A DNA stretch of 64,000 nt, from NCBI GenBank assembly GCA_000169395.1, contig AAXZ01000005.1:1-64000 (forward strand), in the 5' to 3' direction. The DNA comes from Rhodobacteraceae bacterium HTCC2150. GTDB taxonomy: Bacteria; Pseudomonadota; Alphaproteobacteria; Rhodobacterales; Rhodobacteraceae. This document shows, piece by piece, positions 44,846 through 56,270 of this stretch. A program made the position numbers and the translations under genes. Numbering within the stretch: the stretch's first letter is position 1; every line of letters starts with the position of its first letter. The notes below the pieces were generated by a model that saw only the letters and a list, made by a program, of their open reading frames with translations, made no database searches and had not been told where the DNA came from.

Positions 44846-45831
44846 GCGGGCACTCGTTCTGGGAAAGACATCGCTTCACTGATCAGCTGTGGCACCAGTT
44901 CAACAGATTTTTGCGTCATGATTTCGCGGCGCAATTCCGGCGGGCATTCGACATCATCTAAATACCACCCCAAATGTTTACGCGCGTTACGCCCGCCAAG
45001 TTCCGCGCCGTAAAACGACAGCATGTCTTGATAATGGCCCGAAATCAAATCCGCACGCGCCTGTCCTTTGGGCACATTTGGGGCCGATGCCCCCCAAAGT
45101 TTGCTAGCAATCGTGGCCAATTGCCAAGGTCGCCCTTGCGCGCCGCGCCCAACCATAATTCCGTCTGCTCCAGACACCTTTAGCGCCTGCTTTGCGCTGA
45201 AATCATCAACAATGTCACCATTGGCAAACACCGGGATTTTCACTGCTTGTTTGATCTTTGAAATCGCTTCCCAATCCGCAGACCCTTTATAAAATTGGCA
45301 ACGTGTGCGGCCATGTATCGTGATCCAAGCAATCCCTTCAGCCTCGGCCCTTTTGGCAAGTTCTGCAGCGTTATGACTGTCGTCATCCCAACCAAGGCGG
45401 GTTTTAAGCGTCACAGGCACATCCACCGCCGCCACAACAGCGGCGATCAAGCTGACCGCCAGATCAAGATCGCGTAAAAGGGCCGAACCTGAATAGCCAG
45501 ATGTTACCTTTTTGGCAGGGCACCCCATGTTGATGTCGATGATTTTTGCGCCGTTTGCTGCGCAAAGCTTAGCCGCCTCTGACATCCAATAGGCCTCGCG
45601 TCCGGCAATTTGCACAGCCGTATTTGCACTATCAAAACCAAGTTCGGCCTTAGCCAAGGTCGAGGGTTTCGCCTGCATCATTTCATGGCTGGCGACCATT
45701 TCCGACACCACCAACCCTGCCCCAAATTGGCTAACAAGGTTGCGAAAAGGCAAATCCGTTATCCCAGCCAAAGGGGCCAAAAGCACAGGGGTTTTGGCGG
45801 CATGTTCTATGGGAATGTGGGCAGCGGTCAT
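44842..45831 (-). CDS. dusB: tRNA-dihydrouridine synthase DusB (NifR3)
   Basis: FMN TIM-barrel enzyme of 329 aa that reduces uridine in the tRNA D-loop. It has APLAGITDLPFRNL near the N-terminus, catalytic Cys104 in DINMGCPAKKV, HGRTRCQFYKGSADW and VFANGDIVD. First gene of the dusB-ntrB-ntrC run and the known nifR3 of Rhodobacter. It is divergent from ispDF across about 200 bp that should hold both promoters. Confidence 0.95.
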   Translation of the reverse strand: MTAAHIPIEHAAKTPVLLAPLAGITDLPFRNLVSQFGAGLVVSEMVASHEMMQAKPSTLAKAELGFDSANTAVQIAGREAYWMSEAAKLCAANGAKIIDINMGCPAKKVTSGYSGSALLRDLDLAVSLIAAVVAAVDVPVTLKTRLGWDDDSHNAAELAKRAEAEGIAWITIHGRTRCQFYKGSADWEAISKIKQAVKIPVFANGDIVDDFSAKQALKVSGADGIMVGRGAQGRPWQLATIASKLWGASAPNVPKGQARADLISGHYQDMLSFYGAELGGRNARKHLGWYLDDVECPPELRREIMTQKSVELVPQLISEAMSFPERVPA

Positions 45832-46038
45832 AAAACGAACTTTTGGATGAGCATAAGACGTGAGCTAAGCCCCAAGGTTAAGCCAAACACCCCAGTGAAA
45901 CAAGATCGCATGGCGATGAATTGTGTAAAAAATAGGCATTGCCCAATTTTTAACCACAAAACCACACACTTCGCCCCATTGTCAGCGCTGAACACAGGGC
46001 CTAGACAGGCAACACGGTCGAATTGAAAAGGGTTACCC

Positions 46039-47172
46039 GTGACGACAGCTGTGATTATTGTGGCCGCCGGCAAAGGCATGCGCGCAGGTGGCGAACTGCC
46101 AAAGCAGTATCAAATGCTGGCTGATCGCCCTGTTTTGGCCCATACAGTTTCACGCTTTGCAAACATGGATCAGATCGTCGTTGTAATTGGCGAAACGGAT
46201 TTCGACTTGTTTGACATGCATGTAACCCCGCATCTGACAAATAAGGTTGAACTGGTAAGTGGTGGCGCCACGCGCAGCGCGTCGGTTATGGCCGGTCTTT
46301 CGGTGGTCAACGCCCAAAATGTCCTGATCCACGATGGTGCACGACCCCTTGTGCAATCTGGCGTCATCAAGGATGTAACAGACGCGCTGAAAACAAACCA
46401 AGCGGCCGCACCAGCTGTGGCCGTTACCGACAGCATGTGGATGGGTCAGGCAGGCCAAGTTTACGATATTGTAAATCGGGAAAACACATACAGCGCGCAG
46501 ACACCGCAAGGGTTTCATACGCAAATAATTCGCCAAGCCTATGATGCTCTAACCACTGCCGCTACAGACGACGTTTCAGTCGCGCGCGCCGCCGGAATAA
46601 AAGTTGCGATTACGCAAGGGCACAACGACAATCTAAAAATCACACTGCCCGAGGATTTTGCACGGGCCGAACGCATTTTAAAGGATACCAACATGGATGT
46701 TAGGGTTGGGAATGGATACGATGTTCACGCCTTTTGTGAGGGTGATCATGTCATTCTGTGTGGTCTAAAAATTCCACATACTGCGGCTCTTTTGGGTCAT
46801 TCTGATGCCGATGTGGCCATGCATGCCGCAACAGACGCCATTTACGGCGCATTGGCGGATGGCGACATTGGCCAGCACTTCCCCCCATCGGACCCACAAT
46901 GGAAAGGTGCCGCATCAGACATATTCCTACGTCATGCAGCCAAACTGGCAAAAAGCCGTGGATTCACCCTAACGCATGTGGATTGTACTATAATATGCGA
47001 AATGCCCAAAATCGGGCCCCACGCCGCCAGTATGAAGACGCATATGGCTGAACTTTTGGAAATTTCCGCAGATCGCGTCAGCATCAAGGCGACGACATCT
47101 GAAAAACTCGGCTTTACAGGGCGCGGTGAAGGTATCGCCGCGCAAGCTACAGCAACCTTGGTGAAATCATGA
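46039..47172 (+). CDS. ispDF: Bifunctional MEP cytidylyltransferase / MECDP synthase IspDF
   Basis: Fusion of 377 aa for two non-consecutive steps of the non-mevalonate isoprenoid pathway. IspD part (1-about 218): VAAGKGMRAGGELPKQY nucleotide motif and VLIHDGARPLV. IspF part (about 220-377): RVGNGYDVHAF, ALLGHSDADVAMHAATDAI with the zinc DxH region, and KATTSEKLGFTGRGEGIAAQA. The fused form is common in alphaproteobacteria. GTG start at 46039 with AAAAGGG upstream. Its stop overlaps the pgpA start. Confidence 0.96.
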   Translation: MTTAVIIVAAGKGMRAGGELPKQYQMLADRPVLAHTVSRFANMDQIVVVIGETDFDLFDMHVTPHLTNKVELVSGGATRSASVMAGLSVVNAQNVLIHDGARPLVQSGVIKDVTDALKTNQAAAPAVAVTDSMWMGQAGQVYDIVNRENTYSAQTPQGFHTQIIRQAYDALTTAATDDVSVARAAGIKVAITQGHNDNLKITLPEDFARAERILKDTNMDVRVGNGYDVHAFCEGDHVILCGLKIPHTAALLGHSDADVAMHAATDAIYGALADGDIGQHFPPSDPQWKGAASDIFLRHAAKLAKSRGFTLTHVDCTIICEMPKIGPHAASMKTHMAELLEISADRVSIKATTSEKLGFTGRGEGIAAQATATLVKS

Positions 47173-47708
47173 GCAACCTCATCGCCACCTTCTTTTTCGT
47201 CGGCCATTTACGCCCTGCCCCTGGCACATGGGGATCATTGGCCGCCCTGCCCGTTGCCTATTTTATCCACGGTTTTTTTGGCTGGCTGGGCTTACTTGTC
47301 GCCATCTTGGTTGTGTTTTTCGCTGGCTGGTGGGCAACCAAAGCTGCGACCAGCGGCAAAGATGATCACGACCCAAGCGAAATCGTCATAGATGAGGTTG
47401 CGGGCCAGTGGATCGCCCTGCTGCCGCTTTCATTCTTTGCCAGCATGATCGCACCTTGCACGCGTGAATTTGGCGGCAATTGCTGGCCTATTGAATTGAT
47501 GCTGGATTTCACACCATTACCTCTTGTGCCTATGCTTGTGGCCTTTGGTCTGTTTCGCCTTTTTGACATTTGGAAGGTTGGCTTGGTTGGATGGGCAGAT
47601 CGCCTTGGCACGCCTTTGGGCGTGATGCTTGATGATGTGATTGCTGGCATTGCAGCTGGATTGGTGTGGTGGGGCGGCGCCTATACGCTTGCCCTTATGG
47701 CAAATTGA
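47169..47708 (+). CDS. pgpA: Phosphatidylglycerophosphatase A
   Basis: Inner-membrane phosphatase of 179 aa, removing phosphate from phosphatidylglycerophosphate to make phosphatidylglycerol. The PgpA marks RPAPGTWGSLAALP, VIDEVAGQWIALLP and RLFDIWKVGLVGWADR are all present, with four hydrophobic segments. ATGA overlap with ispDF upstream and TGATG overlap with the CinA-like gene downstream show a tight three-gene operon. Confidence 0.94.
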   Translation: MSNLIATFFFVGHLRPAPGTWGSLAALPVAYFIHGFFGWLGLLVAILVVFFAGWWATKAATSGKDDHDPSEIVIDEVAGQWIALLPLSFFASMIAPCTREFGGNCWPIELMLDFTPLPLVPMLVAFGLFRLFDIWKVGLVGWADRLGTPLGVMLDDVIAGIAAGLVWWGGAYTLALMAN

Positions 47709-48202
47709 TGGGTAGCATTATGGAAGAGCTTTTGACCCTGTGTCTTGCTAAGGGTTTGAAAATCACCGCCGCCGAAAGCTGTACTGGCGGGATGGTCGCC
47801 GCCGCTATGACTGACCTTGCCGGTTCAAGTGCCATTTTTGAACGCGGGTTTGTTACCTATTCCAACCAAGCAAAAGTCGAGATGCTGGGTGTTTCAGCAG
47901 AAACACTCGATAAATTTGGCGCCGTCAGCGAACAAGTAGTTTTGGAAATGGCACAAGGTGCAAAAAACCAAGCCAAGGCTGATATCGCAATCGCCATTTC
48001 CGGCATCGCAGGACCAGGTGGTTCCGACCACAAACCAGAGGGGCGCGTTTGTTTCGCCATTTGTCGACAAAACAAAAATGTTGCCCAAACCATCGAGTTC
48101 ACAGCCTTGGGGCGCCCCAACGTGCGGGCCGCCGCGCGCGACCACGCGCTTGGATTGCTTTTAAATGCGGCTATACGCACGCAGCCTTCACAATCTGCAT
48201 AA
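47708..48202 (+). CDS. CinA family protein (PncC-type nicotinamide-nucleotide amidohydrolase)
   Basis: Stand-alone CinA C-terminal domain protein of 164 aa, which deamidates nicotinamide mononucleotide. AAESCTGGMVAAAMTDLAGS and SGIAGPGGSDHKPEGRV are the conserved blocks. I start at the ATG at 47708, overlapping the pgpA stop as TGATG. An in-frame ATG 14 codons upstream lies inside pgpA and is unlikely. A second ATG is at 47720. Confidence 0.93.
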   Translation: MGSIMEELLTLCLAKGLKITAAESCTGGMVAAAMTDLAGSSAIFERGFVTYSNQAKVEMLGVSAETLDKFGAVSEQVVLEMAQGAKNQAKADIAIAISGIAGPGGSDHKPEGRVCFAICRQNKNVAQTIEFTALGRPNVRAAARDHALGLLLNAAIRTQPSQSA

Positions 48203-48350
48203 ATTTTAAGCAGCTTTACATGGCCGCCTATTTTATAGTCACATCCTCAAAAGAAACGATCAATTCCTTGCGCCGCTCCCGCAGGTTCCTTCCATCTTTT
48301 TCCAATAAGGCCAAAAAGACTGGAAATTTGATCTCTGAAGGAGAATTCCA

Positions 48351-49532
48351 ATGAACGGAGCGGACACCGCTTGGATTATCGTCGCCACTGCACTGGTACT
48401 GTTCATGACATTGCCCGGGTTGGCGTTGTTTTATGGCGGGCTGGTTCGTGCTCGCAATGTATTAAGCGTTTTCATGCAGTGTTTCGGCATCGCTTGTTTG
48501 ATGAGCATCCTTTGGCTCGCGTTTGGATATTCCATCGCATTTGGCGACGGTAATCTTTATTGGGGCGGTTTGGACAAAATGTTCCTAAACGGCGTTACCG
48601 AGGACAGTCTCTTTGGCACAATTCCTGAAATTTTGTTTTTTGCCTTCCAAATGACTTTTGCCATCATCACACCAGCCCTAATCGTTGGTGCCTATGTTGA
48701 ACGCATTGGGTTTGGCTTTGTGATGGTCTTTTCTGGGCTTTGGATGTTGATCGTCTATGCACCAGTTGCCCACTGGATTTGGGGCGGCGGCTTGCTGGCG
48801 GGCGGCGAAGGTGCGTTGTTTGCTAACGGCGTGAATGATTTCGCAGGTGGTATCGTAGTTCACCAAACGGCGGCGATTGCGGCCTTGGTCATCGCGGTAT
48901 TCCTTGGTCCACGCGCCTCAAAAAACAAACCACCGCACAACCCTGGTATGGTTATGATTGGTGCGGGCATGCTGTGGGTCGGTTGGTTCGGCTTTAACGG
49001 CGGCTCGGAATTGGCGGCAAACGGTGGGGCTGCCATGGCCATCACGGTTACGCATATCTCGGCAGCCACCGCATCACTGACATGGGCACTTTACGAAAAA
49101 ATCAAATACGGGAAGGCATCTTTGGTGGGCATCGTAACAGGTACAATTGCAGGTCTGGCCTCTATTACGCCGGCTTCTGGTTCCATTGGCCCAATCGAGG
49201 CGTTGATCATCGGCGCCATCGCGGGTGTTTTGTGTCAAGAAATGTGCGGTCTAATCAAAAACAAGCTGAAAATTGATGACACGCTGGATGTATTCGCGGT
49301 TCACGGCGTAGGCGGTATCTTTGGTATCGTGATGCTGGCTGTCTTTGGTCACGCCGCATGGAGTGCGCAGTTGGGCGGCCTGTTGGTTGTTGGTATCTGG
49401 ACCACAGTTATGACAACGGTTCTGGTCCTTATTGTCAAAGCGTTCATGCCGCTCCGCGTATCGCTTGAGGATGAAACCAATGGCTTGGATTTGTCGTCGC
49501 ACGGTGAACGCGCCTATGACATAACGTCATAA
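48351..49532 (+). CDS. amt: Ammonium transporter
   Basis: AmtB/Rh-fold channel of 393 aa with 11 helices. Pore twin-histidine regions FAGGIVVHQTAA and DVFAVHGVGGIFG are intact, as is the FYGGLVRARNVLSVFMQCF start. It has no cleavable signal peptide before TM1. AAGGAG stands 8 nt before the ATG. No glnK/glnB neighbour is present, unlike the usual glnK-amtB pair. I saw no sigma-54 -24/-12 element upstream, in keeping with the NtrC variant here. A strong terminator follows. Confidence 0.94.
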   Translation: MNGADTAWIIVATALVLFMTLPGLALFYGGLVRARNVLSVFMQCFGIACLMSILWLAFGYSIAFGDGNLYWGGLDKMFLNGVTEDSLFGTIPEILFFAFQMTFAIITPALIVGAYVERIGFGFVMVFSGLWMLIVYAPVAHWIWGGGLLAGGEGALFANGVNDFAGGIVVHQTAAIAALVIAVFLGPRASKNKPPHNPGMVMIGAGMLWVGWFGFNGGSELAANGGAAMAITVTHISAATASLTWALYEKIKYGKASLVGIVTGTIAGLASITPASGSIGPIEALIIGAIAGVLCQEMCGLIKNKLKIDDTLDVFAVHGVGGIFGIVMLAVFGHAAWSAQLGGLLVVGIWTTVMTTVLVLIVKAFMPLRVSLEDETNGLDLSSHGERAYDITS

Positions 49533-49551
49533 AAACAAGCCTCAAACAACA

Positions 49552-49582
49552 AAAAGGCCGCCCAAGTTTTGGGCGGCCTTTT
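49552..49582. terminator. Terminator shared by amt and the convergent DUF1127-like gene
   Basis: Perfect 14-bp stem: AAAAGGCCGCCCAA at 49552-49565, loop GTT, and TTGGGCGGCCTTTT at 49569-49582. Poly-A and poly-T edges let it act in both directions. Confidence 0.92.
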
Positions 49583-49606
49583 CGATTTCGGTAAGACCCG
49601 TGAGTG

Positions 49607-49822
49607 TTATTTAATACGTGTGAAGTTTGTCGCTTTGGTACCGTTTTGGCACAAACCAATATCTTCTAATTGGGCGAAAGAAAGCGTGCTCAGAACCTTA
49701 TTTGTTTTACGGTTCGCGTTCCACATCTTAAGACCAACAAAAGCGGCCTCAACGTGGTTGATACCACGGAAGATTGCGATTGCACCAAAAGGTGCGACGG
49801 GTGCAGCGTGTGTAGATGCCAT
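49607..49822 (-). CDS. DUF1127-like small protein
   Basis: Protein of 71 aa beginning MASTHAAPVAPFGAIAIF and containing WNANRKTNKVLSTLSFAQLE followed by DIGL. The pattern of an Arg/Lys-rich helix, LS-x-LS-x-QLEDIGL, fits the DUF1127 (YjiS-like) family of small RNA- or metabolism-related proteins. AAAGGAA 8 nt before the ATG at 49822 fixes the start; a longer in-frame reading to 50020 would cross the promoter. It is convergent with amt. Confidence 0.75.
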   Translation of the reverse strand: MASTHAAPVAPFGAIAIFRGINHVEAAFVGLKMWNANRKTNKVLSTLSFAQLEDIGLCQNGTKATNFTRIK

Positions 49823-49958
49823 TGGCCTATTCCTTTGATTTGGTCGATGTGACCTTGTTTCTGAAAGTGGATATAGGATCAGTGAGCCGTTTGCACAAAT
49901 ACCGTTATTGCATTCCCGTGTTGTGCTTTTTGCATAGCTTGAAAAATAAAATGAGCGC

Positions 49959-50405
49959 CTATTTGTAAAGCGCGTCTGCCCGATCCTCAAAGGCGCGCAC
50001 AATACGTTGCATGGCCTCATTGAAAACCAGCCCGATCAAGGACTGCAACACCTTGGATTTGAATTCAAAATCGACGAAAAAATCAACTTCGCAACCGCCA
50101 TCCGGCAGATCGGTGAATTGCCAGTGGTTGTTCAGATATTTAAACGGTCCGTCCAGATATTTTACGTCAACGTGATGATCATCGGGTCGAAGCGTTACTT
50201 TTGATCCAAATTTTTCACGAAAAACTTTAAACGAGATCACCAGATCGGCGTCCAGCTCCTGTCCACCCTCAATATCATGCGTACATCGAACGCGTGCAGC
50301 TGCACACCACGGTAAAAACGCTGGATACGCTGCAACATCCGCCACCAGATCATACATCTGTGTGGCGCTGTAGGGCAATTCTCGTTTTTCAGCATGTGTA
50401 GGCAT
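49959..50405 (-). CDS. RatA/Coq10-type START domain protein
   Basis: SRPBCC-fold protein of 148 aa. It starts MPTHAEKRELPYSATQMYDL with the strand-helix opening of the polyketide-cyclase/Coq10 group, then YPAFLPWCAAARV and GPFKYLNNHWQFTDLPDGG. Family members bind ubiquinone or similar lipids (Coq10) or, in E. coli, act as RatA on ribosomes; I favour a quinone-binding role by clade. It is divergent from hpt. Confidence 0.87.
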   Translation of the reverse strand: MPTHAEKRELPYSATQMYDLVADVAAYPAFLPWCAAARVRCTHDIEGGQELDADLVISFKVFREKFGSKVTLRPDDHHVDVKYLDGPFKYLNNHWQFTDLPDGGCEVDFFVDFEFKSKVLQSLIGLVFNEAMQRIVRAFEDRADALYK

Positions 50406-50545
50406 TCCTCTGATATAAGGGGCAAAATTGACAGCGTCACCCCAGAAATAGCGAAATTTATGAGGAATAACTCACAACGGGTAAAAACCTCGTGGCACAG
50501 GTGGAATTTTCGAGTTAAAACTGGCTGAAGCATTAGGAAAGCGCC

Positions 50546-51085
50546 ATGGATCACAGCAATTATACCGTCGACACACTTATTTCCGCAAAGTCCATCGCGG
50601 CCCGCGTTGAAGAATTGGCGGCTGAAATAAGTGCTGCTTATTCAGATACCGATAAACTGGTTGTTGTTGGCCTTTTGCGGGGTTCATTTGTCTTTATTGC
50701 TGATCTTGTCCGCGAACTGGACCTGCCGGTTGAGGTCGATTTTCTTGAGGCCTCATCCTACGGTGATGGGATGGAATCATCCCGCGAGGTTCGGATACTG
50801 AAAGACTTGCGTGGCGAAATTAATGGCCGTGATGTTCTACTGGTTGAGGATATCGTTGATACGGGTTTCACGCTGTCACACGTGATCCGCCTGTTGCAAT
50901 CACGCGAACCACGGCGTCTTGAAACCATTGCTTTGCTTGATAAACCTTCGCGACGCGAAGTTGATATTCGCGCAAGTTGGACTGGCTTTGAAATTCCGGA
51001 TGAATTTGTTGTTGGGTATGGCATTGATTATGCTCAAAGAAACCGCAACTTGCCGTTCATTGGCAAAGTTCGTTTTACCGAATGA
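50546..51085 (+). CDS. hpt: Hypoxanthine phosphoribosyltransferase
   Basis: Purine salvage enzyme of 179 aa forming IMP (and GMP) from PRPP. It has [19 protein letters not shown] for pyrophosphate binding, the flexible-loop part [13 protein letters not shown], the PRPP motif [14 protein letters not shown] near 100, and the C-terminal [19 protein letters not shown] purine-binding segment. AGGAAAG precedes the ATG. Its stop overlaps the next small gene as ATGA. Confidence 0.95.
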   Translation: MDHSNYTVDTLISAKSIAARVEELAAEISAAYSDTDKLVVVGLLRGSFVFIADLVRELDLPVEVDFLEASSYGDGMESSREVRILKDLRGEINGRDVLLVEDIVDTGFTLSHVIRLLQSREPRRLETIALLDKPSRREVDIRASWTGFEIPDEFVVGYGIDYAQRNRNLPFIGKVRFTE

Positions 51086-51267
51086 ATTTTCGCCACTTAT
51101 TACGTATGTCGCGCATGGCCCGCCGGCCCCCAAGCTGGCAAAAGGTCGTGTTGGTGTTCAGCGTGATTGGCATTTGCATCGTGCTGGCCAGTTTTGAGTG
51201 GTTTTTCGGCTGGCCAGAATGGGCAACGGTAAACAGCAACGCGCGCGGGCGGTTTCCGCGTAATTAA
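51082..51267 (+). CDS. Small hypothetical membrane protein coupled to hpt
   Basis: Protein of 61 aa with a basic N-terminus ([20 protein letters not shown]), one transmembrane helix ([20 protein letters not shown]) and a short WPEW-containing tail. I recognise no named family. The ATGA overlap with hpt and a plausible topology make it likely to be real. It converges with lipA, whose stop is 9 nt away. Confidence 0.65.
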   Translation: MNFRHLLRMSRMARRPPSWQKVVLVFSVIGICIVLASFEWFFGWPEWATVNSNARGRFPRN

Positions 51268-51275
51268 ATCTCGCG

Positions 51276-52256
51276 TTACAAGCCGAATTTCTTCATCCGT
51301 GCGTCACGAAGACGGGCGAAATCATCACCTGCGTGATAGCTGGAACGCGTGAGTGGCGTCGCTGAAACCATCAAAAACCCCTTATTATATGCGGTTTTTT
51401 CATATGATGCGAATTCTTCCGGCGTTACAAAACGATCTAGAACATGGTGTTTGGGCGTGGGTTGTAGGTATTGCCCAATCGTTAGGAAATCGATGTCAGC
51501 GGCACGCATATCTTCCATAACTTGCGTAACGGCCTGACGATCCTCGCCCAACCCAACCATAATACCGGACTTCGTAAACATCGTTGGATCAATTTCCTTA
51601 ACCCGTTGCAACAAGCGCAGGGAATGGAAATACCGCGCGCCGGGGCGAACCTCGGGATAAAGACCTGGCACGGTTTCAAGGTTGTGATTAAAAACGTCAG
51701 GTTTGGCCGCAACGACTTGTTCAAGCACGGAAGGGTCACATCGAATGAAATCCGGGGTTAGAATTTCAATGGTAGTATTGGGCGATTGACGACGAATGGC
51801 GCGAATGGTTTGCGCAAAATGTTCGGCACCACCATCTTCTATGTCATCACGATCCACGGAAGTAATCACCACGTGATTAAGGCCCAATTTTTTAACCGCA
51901 TCTGCCACGCGACCAGGTTCAAAAACGTCCAACGCCTCTGGTGGTTTGCCGGTTGCGATGTTGCAGAAGGTGCAGGCCCGCGTGCAGACCTCGCCCATAA
52001 TCATCATGGTGGCGTGACCCTGTGACCAGCATTCGCCAACGTTCGGGCAACCTGCCTCTTCGCAAACGGTTACAAGATTGTTGTCACGCATGATATTGCG
52101 CGTTTCAAAGTAACCTTTTGAAGTTGGGGCCTTAACGCGTATCCAATCTGGCTTTTTGGGTTGAACATTATCTGGACGCCGCGCCTTTTCAGGGTGCCGC
52201 TGCTCAGGTATTTTCAAATCTCGTTTCTGTTTGGTCTTTTGATCGCTGGTCGCCAT
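51276..52256 (-). CDS. lipA: Lipoyl synthase
   Basis: Radical SAM enzyme of 326 aa inserting two sulfurs into octanoyl chains. The auxiliary cluster cysteines C65, C70 and C76 ([12 protein letters not shown]) and the SAM cluster C91, C95 and C98 (CTRACTFC) are intact, with the C-terminal [10 protein letters not shown] conserved Ser. It is convergent with the hpt operon and divergent from the GFA gene. Confidence 0.96.
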   Translation of the reverse strand: MATSDQKTKQKRDLKIPEQRHPEKARRPDNVQPKKPDWIRVKAPTSKGYFETRNIMRDNNLVTVCEEAGCPNVGECWSQGHATMMIMGEVCTRACTFCNIATGKPPEALDVFEPGRVADAVKKLGLNHVVITSVDRDDIEDGGAEHFAQTIRAIRRQSPNTTIEILTPDFIRCDPSVLEQVVAAKPDVFNHNLETVPGLYPEVRPGARYFHSLRLLQRVKEIDPTMFTKSGIMVGLGEDRQAVTQVMEDMRAADIDFLTIGQYLQPTPKHHVLDRFVTPEEFASYEKTAYNKGFLMVSATPLTRSSYHAGDDFARLRDARMKKFGL

Positions 52257-52383
52257 GATCGTGCCTTTTCATCATCCGTTATTTCCAAGTAAGCCTTCGC
52301 TTCCCAATTGTCACCCTTGCTTGATAAGAATTCAAATAGATCGCATAAAAAGGCCAGCCACGCGTTAAATAAAGGATGTCATA

Positions 52384-52890
52384 ATGAACGATCATTTGCG
52401 TCATGCATCGTGCCAATGCGGAAAAGTCAAATTTGAAGCAAAAGACGATCCAATCGTCACGGCAGTTTGTTATTGTGATGATTGCCAAGCAAGTGGTGAA
52501 ATGTTGCAAGCGCTCCCTAATTCCTCAAATGTTTTAGAAGAAGACAAAGGCACCTCTTATCTTACGTATCGGGATGATAGATGGGTCTGTGTATTGGGGA
52601 AAGACTTGCTAAAAGTTTATAAACTAAAGGATAAATCACCCACAACACGCTATGTAGCAACCTGTTGCAATTCAACAATGTATCTTAAATATATGCGCGG
52701 GCATTGGGTTTCTACGTATAGAAAACGGTTTGTTTCAGGAGATTTGCCAAAGATTGATATGAGAACGAACACAAGATTTAGAACATCGCAAATCCCAATC
52801 CCCCAAGATGCCCCGTCTTACAATCGCTTTCCCATAAAGCTGTTTTGGAAACTTATATCAGCGCGTATCGACATGGCCCGCGGTAAATAA
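52384..52890 (+). CDS. GFA-like zinc protein (CENP-V/GFA fold)
   Basis: Protein of 168 aa with N-terminal zinc-site cysteines C10, C12 (CQCG), C29, C31 and C34 (CYCDDC), and a further CC pair in YVATCCNST. This is the GFA/CENP-V beta fold, originally named for glutathione-formaldehyde activation; activity is unproven for most members. AAAGGA lies 8 nt before the ATG. It is a single gene between lipA and trmL. Confidence 0.78.
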   Translation: MNDHLRHASCQCGKVKFEAKDDPIVTAVCYCDDCQASGEMLQALPNSSNVLEEDKGTSYLTYRDDRWVCVLGKDLLKVYKLKDKSPTTRYVATCCNSTMYLKYMRGHWVSTYRKRFVSGDLPKIDMRTNTRFRTSQIPIPQDAPSYNRFPIKLFWKLISARIDMARGK

Positions 52891-53005
52891 TTTTCTTGGA
52901 AAGCTATGTTGCAGAAAACTGGCGGTGGCTCATTTACTAATTCTCATTTAACACAGCGAAAACGAATGATCGCTATATTCTATAAAATCAGAAAGTCACC
53001 CCACG

Positions 53006-53479
53006 ATGACAAAACCCAACATGAAAATCGTTTTGGTCACACCAGAAATCCCGTGGAACACTGGTGCAATTGGGCGTACTTGTGTGGCTTTGGGCTTGGA
53101 ATTAATCCTGATCAAACCACTGGGATTTTCATTGGATGAAAAAGCAGTGCGCCGCGCGGGTACGGATTACTGGAAACACGTCGATCTAACCCTTTATGAT
53201 GATTGGCAAAGCTTTTTGGATGCCCACAATCCAGCACCTGAAAGCATGTATTTCTTTGAAGAGCATGGCGCGCAGACGATTTATGAACCTGAATATGATC
53301 CCAACGGCTATCTCATCTTTGGTTGTGAATCCGCAGGATTGCCTCGTGCAGTATTAGATGGGCGTGACGATCAAGTTTTCAAATTGCCAATGCTCAGCCC
53401 GCTCGTACGTTCCTTAAATTTAGCGAATGTGGCGACGGCTGTGGTTTATCAGGCAATGCGCAAAGAGCTTGGCGGCTAA
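53006..53479 (+). CDS. trmL: tRNA (cytidine(34)-2'-O)-methyltransferase
   Basis: SPOUT methyltransferase of 157 aa that methylates the wobble ribose of tRNA-Leu. The knot features NTGAIGRTCVALG, FEEHGAQTIYEPEYDPNGYL split around IFGCESAGLP, and PLVRSLNLANVATAVVYQAM match TrmL. Length is typical. No clear Shine-Dalgarno; the ATG at 53006 or the internal MKI five codons later may be used. It is followed by about 470 bp without coding sequence. Confidence 0.93.
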   Translation: MTKPNMKIVLVTPEIPWNTGAIGRTCVALGLELILIKPLGFSLDEKAVRRAGTDYWKHVDLTLYDDWQSFLDAHNPAPESMYFFEEHGAQTIYEPEYDPNGYLIFGCESAGLPRAVLDGRDDQVFKLPMLSPLVRSLNLANVATAVVYQAMRKELGG

Positions 53480-53589
53480 AAATTGGATTCAGTTGCCAAG
53501 CAACTTACAACAATAAGTTCTGTCAAAATTATTTCAGAACGCCCCTTTTCGAAATTTATTCTTAATTTCTTGTATTTATAGATCACGTG

Positions 53590-53767
53590 CGTTCACGGAT
53601 TTCAAAGATGACGTGAACGTCAACTTATTCCCCTTAATTGGGAATGTGCCCATCGTTATATGAATTCGTAACGGGGTCGTTTGATGCACGCGCCCCTCTA
53701 ATACCACTCCGGAACAGGTGGCTTACGTCGCCTGTATGCGCCAACTCTTAGGGAAGAGTTGGCGCAT
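53590..53767 (+). ncRNA. Candidate structured small RNA between trmL and katG
   Basis: No ORF here, but four stem-loops follow in series: CGTTCACG/CGTGAACG (53590-53597 with 53612-53619), ATTCCC/GGGAAT (53627-53645), CAGGTGGC-TTAC-GTCGCCTG (53715-53734) and a 14-bp terminator stem (53736-53767) with a T-rich tail. An AT-rich TATAGA lies just upstream, but no good -35 is seen. The terminator is 240 nt beyond the trmL stop. It could also be a long trmL 3' UTR. Confidence 0.5.
53736..53767 (+). terminator. Strong intrinsic terminator of the candidate sRNA
   Basis: Perfect 14-bp stem ATGCGCCAACTCTT / AAGAGTTGGCGCAT with loop AGGG, followed by TTCTTTTTC. Confidence 0.92.
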
Positions 53768-53831
53768 TTCTTTTTCAACGCCAAATTCCTTGTGATCGTG
53801 GTTGAACAGATGCCGAAACTTCAACTAGAGT

Positions 53832-53848
53832 TTTAGAGTGATTCTAAA
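53832..53848. promoter_or_regulatory. Irr-box-like site upstream of katG
   Basis: TTTAGAGTGATTCTAAA differs from the perfect dyad TTTAGAA-N3-TTCTAAA at a single arm base. It lies about 110 nt upstream of the katG start and matches the mbfA box elsewhere in the window. Confidence 0.7.
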
Positions 53849-53940
53849 TCAACTAAGAAATCGCGGCCCAACAGTTTTGATTGCGTGCACGATTGGTTGG
53901 TTTTCTAACAAACAAAATACAACCACAGAATAGACACTGA

Positions 53941-56151
<2,211 letters not shown>

Positions 56152-56172
56152 GTAAAGCCACATTACCAAAAT

Positions 56173-56203
56173 AACGCCAACCCTAGCTACTAGGGTTGGC
56201 GTT
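56173..56203 (+). terminator. katG terminator
   Basis: Perfect 14-bp stem AACGCCAACCCTAG / CTAGGGTTGGCGTT with loop CTA, followed by TTCTTTTT. Confidence 0.93.
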
Positions 56204-56270
56204 TTCTTTTTACACTTCGGACAGTGTTTAGAAGTAAGCGTTTGTTCGCTTGTTCATCACTAAATGCTCT

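Noticed and set aside
48203-48350. Sigma-54 promoter upstream of amt
   Set aside because: No TGGCAC-N5-TTGC element could be found, and the local NtrC lacks the sigma-54 contact loop.
49823-50020. N-terminal extension of the DUF1127-like gene
   Set aside because: AAAGGAA and the family-like start at 49822 favour the short form; the extension is not protein-like and runs into the ratA gene.
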